A DNA stretch of 64,000 nt. Origin: Bacteroidales bacterium (GTDB lineage: Bacteria; Bacteroidota; Bacteroidia; Bacteroidales; UBA932). The translations under genes were made by a program, and so were the position numbers. Position 1 is the first letter of the stretch; every line of letters begins with the position of its first letter. Location: NCBI GenBank assembly GCA_004554455.1, contig SFMG01000002.1, positions 76,093-140,092 of the forward strand. Direction: 5' to 3'. Below the pieces are notes generated by a model. The model saw nothing but the letters and a program-made list of their open reading frames with translations, ran no database searches and was not told the DNA's origin. Of the stretch, positions 60,818-64,000 are shown piece after piece.

Positions 60818-61228
60818 TCATCTTGCAGCCTCTGCAGCCGAACGTATAGTATCTATCATTGAAAGCAGACCGTTCGCGCGTGTAGGACTCAGATTCTGCT
60901 TTAGACCTATCTTCTCCACTACCGAAAAATCGGATGCAAGAATCTCTTCCGGAGTTCTTCCGGAATATATCCTTATGAGCAGAGATATTATTCCCCTTGT
61001 GATGATAGCGTCGCTATCGGCCTGAAAATACAGTTTCCCGTCCTCTGTCTTCCAGTCCAGCCATACCCTCGACTGGCAACCCTTGATCAGCTTTTCATCC
61101 GTCTTGGAACTCTCAGGAAAGGAATCCAGCGACTTCCCAAGGTCGATGATGTACTCGTATTTGTCGAGCCAGTCATCAAACATTGAAAATTCGGATATTA
61201 TCTCGTTTTCTGTTTCAAGTAAGGTCAT
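60818..61228 (-). CDS. sufE: SufE sulfur-acceptor protein
   Basis: A 136-residue SufE. The sulfur-accepting cysteine is C51 in IKGCQSRVWLD. FDDWLDKYEYIIDLGK and LIRIYSGRTPEEIL are further family marks. It takes sulfur from the SufS persulfide and passes it to the SufBCD scaffold. It lies 6 bases after sufS. Confidence 0.95.
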   Translation of the reverse strand: MTLLETENEIISEFSMFDDWLDKYEYIIDLGKSLDSFPESSKTDEKLIKGCQSRVWLDWKTEDGKLYFQADSDAIITRGIISLLIRIYSGRTPEEILASDFSVVEKIGLKQNLSPTRANGLLSMIDTIRSAAEAAR

Positions 61229-61234
61229 AATTAT

Positions 61235-62458
61235 TTATCTCAACATTCCGACAGCCCTGTCCAGGGCCTGCCCGAAATATTCAACTTCTTCAATCGTATT
61301 GTAAGGAGCAAGCGAAACCCTCAGCATACCGCTCACTCCGAAACGCTCCATCAGAGGTTCGGCACACATCTGACCGGAACGCACTGCCACTCCCATCTTG
61401 TCGAGCAATATGGCAAGGTCCTCGTGATGCACACCCTCAACGGTAAAAGACCAGAGCGGCGCCTTGTCGGACCCCACTTCCGCATTTCCGTAGATTTTAA
61501 GCCCATCAAAATTTTTCAGGCAATTTTGCATAGACAGGCAAATTTGCTCGAAATTTTGATTTAACTCTTTATCTTTCAATAAGTTAAGTAAGTCACAAGC
61601 CTGTTTTAAAGTCGCTGAGGATGCGAAATTCTGAGTACCGGCTTCGTAACGCATCGGGATATCCGCAAATTTTACGTCTTTGAAAGACACTGAAGCAATC
61701 ATTTCACCGCCACCCATGAATGGAGGCAACTGCTCCAGCCAGCATCGCTTTCCGTAGAGCACACCCGTTCCGGTTGCGGCATACATCTTATGCCCCGAGA
61801 AAGCATAGAAGTCGCAATCGAGTTTTCTCACATCGACCTCGCAATGTACTATACCCTGGGCACCGTCAACGAGTACGGGGACATTCTTCGAATGGGCTAT
61901 CCTGACAATCTCCTCCACAGGGTTCACTATTCCGAGTACATTGGAAACGTGAGCGACTGCTACGAGGCGGGTCCTTTCCCCTATCATAGATTTCAGGATT
62001 TCCGTATCAAGACGCCCGTTGTCATCCACAGGCAGTTTGACAAGCTTCGCGTTCTTTCTCCTGCAGAGCATATACCAGGGAACCATATCCGAATGATGTT
62101 CACACTCGGCAACTATTATCTCATCTCCCTCAGAAACGAAGCGCTCGCCGAAAGTATAAGCCACAAGATTGATCGAAGCCGTAGCCCCGGAAGTAAAACT
62201 TATTTCCTCCCTCGACGCTGCATTTATATATGCCCTGACTGCATCCCTGGCCTGCTCATACGCTTCGGTACATTCCTCGGCCATAGTGTGGACGGCACGG
62301 TGAATATTGGCATTGCTATAGCTTGTGAGTCTGTTCCACTCCTCGATTACGGAACGCGGTCTCTGGGATGTTGCCGCATTGTCGAAGTACACAAGGTCCC
62401 TGCCATTGACCTTGCGTGAGAGTATCGGAAATTCTTTTCTGAGTTCTTCTGTCTTCAT
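61235..62458 (-). CDS. sufS: SufS cysteine desulfurase
   Basis: A 407-residue class V PLP enzyme. It has VYFDNAATSQRP, the PLP-lysine in FYAFSGHKMYAATGTG, and the active cysteine in RSGQMCAEPL. It makes persulfide sulfur from cysteine for SufE. The frame is open to 62497, but MKTEELRKEFPILS is the normal SufS opening, and a TAAATTTG -7 box (62493-62486) lies between, so 62458 is the start. It opens the sufS-sufE-sufT-folK-glyS-lipoprotein operon. Confidence 0.96.
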   Translation of the reverse strand: MKTEELRKEFPILSRKVNGRDLVYFDNAATSQRPRSVIEEWNRLTSYSNANIHRAVHTMAEECTEAYEQARDAVRAYINAASREEISFTSGATASINLVAYTFGERFVSEGDEIIVAECEHHSDMVPWYMLCRRKNAKLVKLPVDDNGRLDTEILKSMIGERTRLVAVAHVSNVLGIVNPVEEIVRIAHSKNVPVLVDGAQGIVHCEVDVRKLDCDFYAFSGHKMYAATGTGVLYGKRCWLEQLPPFMGGGEMIASVSFKDVKFADIPMRYEAGTQNFASSATLKQACDLLNLLKDKELNQNFEQICLSMQNCLKNFDGLKIYGNAEVGSDKAPLWSFTVEGVHHEDLAILLDKMGVAVRSGQMCAEPLMERFGVSGMLRVSLAPYNTIEEVEYFGQALDRAVGMLR

Positions 62459-62485
62459 CTTCGCGACAAATATTATACAGGCCCG

Positions 62486-62534
62486 CAAATTTAACAATTC
62501 CTATTTTAATTGAGTGCTTTTTATCATAATTTTG
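62486..62534. promoter_or_regulatory. Divergent -7 boxes between sufS and ruvA
   Basis: TAAATTTG on the minus strand (62493-62486) for sufS, and TAATTTTG on the plus strand (62527-62534) for ruvA. No clear -33 element was found for either. Confidence 0.45.
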
Positions 62535-62565
62535 CAAAACCCTCAAAACATACATCATTAAGAAT

Positions 62566-63153
62566 ATGTTCGATTACGTAAAAGGCAGCATAGCCGAACT
62601 CAGTCCAACCGACATAGTTGTGGATTGCAACAACATTGGATTTCACGCCCAGATTTCACTTCAGACCTACAGTGATTTCGAACACAGCAAAGAATGCAAA
62701 CTCTATCTTCACCATGTCCTCAGAGAGGACGAGGAACTTTTCTACGGTTTCTCAAGCAAGGACGAAAGGGAAATGTTCCGCCTGCTGATTAACGTTTCCG
62801 GAGTCGGTGTGGGCACCGCAAGAATGATGCTTTCTTCACTGAGTTGCGAAGAAGTAAGAGAAGCCATACTCTCTGAAAATGTAAACAGGATAAAATCAGT
62901 AAAGGGAATAGGACTAAAGACAGCCCAGAGACTTGTACTTGAATTGAAAGACAAGATTGTCAAGGGTGAAGGAAGTGTCGGCAACCTGATCTACACTAAA
63001 CAGAACGACAGCATAAGCGAGGAAGCTTCTGCCGCCCTGGTTATGCTCGGCTTTACGAAGGCTAATGTCAATAAGGTTATAGCCGGAATTGTCAAGGATA
63101 AACCCGATGCGAGCGTCGAGTATATTATCAAGACCGCTTTGAAAAGTTTATAA
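62566..63153 (+). CDS. ruvA: Holliday junction DNA helicase subunit RuvA
   Basis: A 195-residue RuvA of normal length. An N-terminal OB fold (MFDYVKGSIAELSPTDIVVDCNNIGF) precedes two HhH motifs (LINVSGVGVGTARMML and IKSVKGIGLKTAQRLVLELKDKI) and a C-terminal domain III. It binds four-way junctions and loads RuvB. The gene is visibly richer in A and T than those before 61 kb. Its last base is part of a parS-like palindrome. Confidence 0.96.
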   Translation: MFDYVKGSIAELSPTDIVVDCNNIGFHAQISLQTYSDFEHSKECKLYLHHVLREDEELFYGFSSKDEREMFRLLINVSGVGVGTARMMLSSLSCEEVREAILSENVNRIKSVKGIGLKTAQRLVLELKDKIVKGEGSVGNLIYTKQNDSISEEASAALVMLGFTKANVNKVIAGIVKDKPDASVEYIIKTALKSL

Positions 63154-63172
63154 AAGTTCCACGTGGAACTTT
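63153..63172. promoter_or_regulatory. parS-like site 1 (ParB-binding palindrome)
   Basis: AAAGTTCCACGTGGAACTTT is a perfect 20-bp palindrome in the 34-bp ruvA-mnmG gap. Its core GTTCCACGTGGAAC matches the parS sequence known from Pseudomonas and related ParB systems. On the plus strand it is followed by TTTATT and an A/T tail, so it may also end ruvA transcription. Confidence 0.75.
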
Positions 63173-63187
63173 ATTTTTTTTTAATCA

Positions 63188-64000
63188 TCAACGGCCGAAA
63201 TAAACAAGGAGCACAGAGATGTCAGAGGGAGATACCCCTGAAATACGGGACGCCTGGGCAATGGTTCCCGGAGCATAACGTTTAAGTTTCTGACGACATT
63301 CAATAGAAAGCGACTCAATCTTGTCGAAGTCAAAATTTTCAGGAATACGCAGGTTTTCCAGACGGAGCATCTTGTCGGCAAGTTGTCTTTCCCTATCTAT
63401 ATAACCGCTGTACTTTACCGCTATCTCAACCGAATCATAAACATCCTTTCTGTAATTCTCATTTACAAGAGAGGATTTTTCATTCTCATCAATATCTATA
63501 AGCGCAGATGAATTTGCTATAAGTTCAGAGCACATTTCTCCAGTAAAAGAATCCTTAGAAAATTCTGGAGATTTAATTTCTGTTCCACGTGGAACAATAT
63601 TTAAGAGACCATCCAAACTTACATTAGGTCTGACAAGAAGAGAATCGAGTTTTTTCCTTCCATCAAGAGCGGATTCCCCTACTGAAGATAAATAAGGATT
63701 TGCAAGTTCAGACTTTATATGAGTGGATTCAACATACTCCTTAAGATCCGAAATATCCTCATACTTCCTCATAGTGTAGGAGTAACGGAATTCATCAGCA
63801 AGACCTAGCTTGTGAGATAGAGAAGTGAGTCGAATGTCTGAATTATCCTGACGGAGAAGTATTCTGTACTCTGCCCTGCTTGTAAACATTCTGTAAGGCT
63901 CATCAACTCCCTTGGTCACGAGATCATCAATAAGGACACCTATGTAAGCCTCATCCCTCTTGAGAATGAAAGGCTCCTTTCCATTGATTTTGAGATGAGC
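63188..64000 (-). CDS. mnmG: tRNA U34 carboxymethylaminomethyl-modifying enzyme MnmG, C-terminal part
   Basis: The last 270 residues are in the window; the FAD-binding N-terminal half lies beyond the right edge. The reading frame runs to the edge (INGKEPFILKRDEAYIGVLIDDLVTKGVDEPYRMFTSRAEYR), a strong MnmG signature. The end, IAQASRISGVSPSDISVLLVYFGR, matches the C-terminal domain that binds MnmE. With MnmE it modifies U34 of several tRNAs. The gene looks AT-rich compared with the rest of the window and carries a parS-like site in its coding sequence. mnmG (gidA) is often near replication origins. Confidence 0.93.
   Translation of the reverse strand, partial: AHLKINGKEPFILKRDEAYIGVLIDDLVTKGVDEPYRMFTSRAEYRILLRQDNSDIRLTSLSHKLGLADEFRYSYTMRKYEDISDLKEYVESTHIKSELANPYLSSVGESALDGRKKLDSLLVRPNVSLDGLLNIVPRGTEIKSPEFSKDSFTGEMCSELIANSSALIDIDENEKSSLVNENYRKDVYDSVEIAVKYSGYIDRERQLADKMLRLENLRIPENFDFDKIESLSIECRQKLKRYAPGTIAQASRISGVSPSDISVLLVYFGR
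63581..63596. promoter_or_regulatory. parS-like site 2 inside mnmG
   Basis: TGTTCCACGTGGAACA is a perfect 16-bp palindrome identical to the classical parS form. In mnmG it encodes Val-Pro-Arg-Gly-Thr in NIVPRGTEIK. It lies 412 bp from site 1 (centre to centre about 426). Confidence 0.8.

Overview
This 64 kb window is chromosomal DNA from a member of Bacteroidota, most likely the order Bacteroidales. The evidence is the promoter grammar (TTTG or TTG, 18-21 bases, then TAnnTTTG), lipoproteins with Bacteroidota-type lipoboxes, DUF4270, DUF4294, DUF4876, DUF6850 and FISUMP families, a fused SecDF, a one-subunit-type glycyl-tRNA synthetase and an S46 peptidase. GC content looks fairly high for the order. 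I cannot name a genus. I saw no phage, insertion sequence, CRISPR array or rRNA.

Layout. 1-2762 (minus): rplP-rpmC-rpsQ-rplN-rplX-rplE-rpsN-rpsH, the distal S10 and spc genes. 3071-13832: envelope and housekeeping genes (DUF4294, lpxH, uppP, DUF3098, ftsX, a GT5-like protein, DUF4270, acpP, pnuC, uvrC, two thioredoxin-fold lipoproteins). 13926-17784 (minus): rplC-rplD-rplW-rplB-rpsS-rplV-rpsC. The normally continuous S10 operon is therefore split by about 11 kb, and rpsJ is not next to rplC. 17904-22704 (minus): manC, yraN, mutS2, cdaA. 22771-23877: a polytopic acyltransferase-like protein.

23879-32550 (minus): a tight five-gene surface cassette. It holds a coiled-coil/collagen-like/FISUMP lipoprotein, a TonB-dependent receptor, a DUF4876 lipoprotein, a DUF6850-like beta-barrel and a fimbrillin-like/FISUMP lipoprotein. 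It starts directly behind tRNA-Gly. 32759-42169: pheS, a small secreted protein, an operon of C69 peptidase / Fe-S membrane protein / S46 dipeptidyl-peptidase, and a ClpB without its N-terminal domain. 42293-44967 (minus): sigma-54 activator, lptE, TPR protein, secG.

45121-52089: an OmpA/TPR lipoprotein, tRNA-Ser, a PD40/SPOR-type protein and secDF. 52219-56028: dnaE. 56031-58469: a secreted endonuclease/phosphatase-fold protein, a ThiL-like protein that has lost its catalytic aspartates, and a small lipoprotein. 58470-62458 (minus): sufS-sufE-sufT-like-folK-glyS. 62566 to the end: ruvA and the C-terminal part of mnmG. Two near-perfect parS palindromes lie here, one between ruvA and mnmG and one inside mnmG.

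Best leads: the parS pair, the split ribosomal operon with hairpin leaders on each piece, the five-gene surface cassette, the peptidase/Fe-S operon, the ThiL-like pseudoenzyme, and a dead thioredoxin paired with a live one. All functional calls rest on reading motifs; no database search was run.
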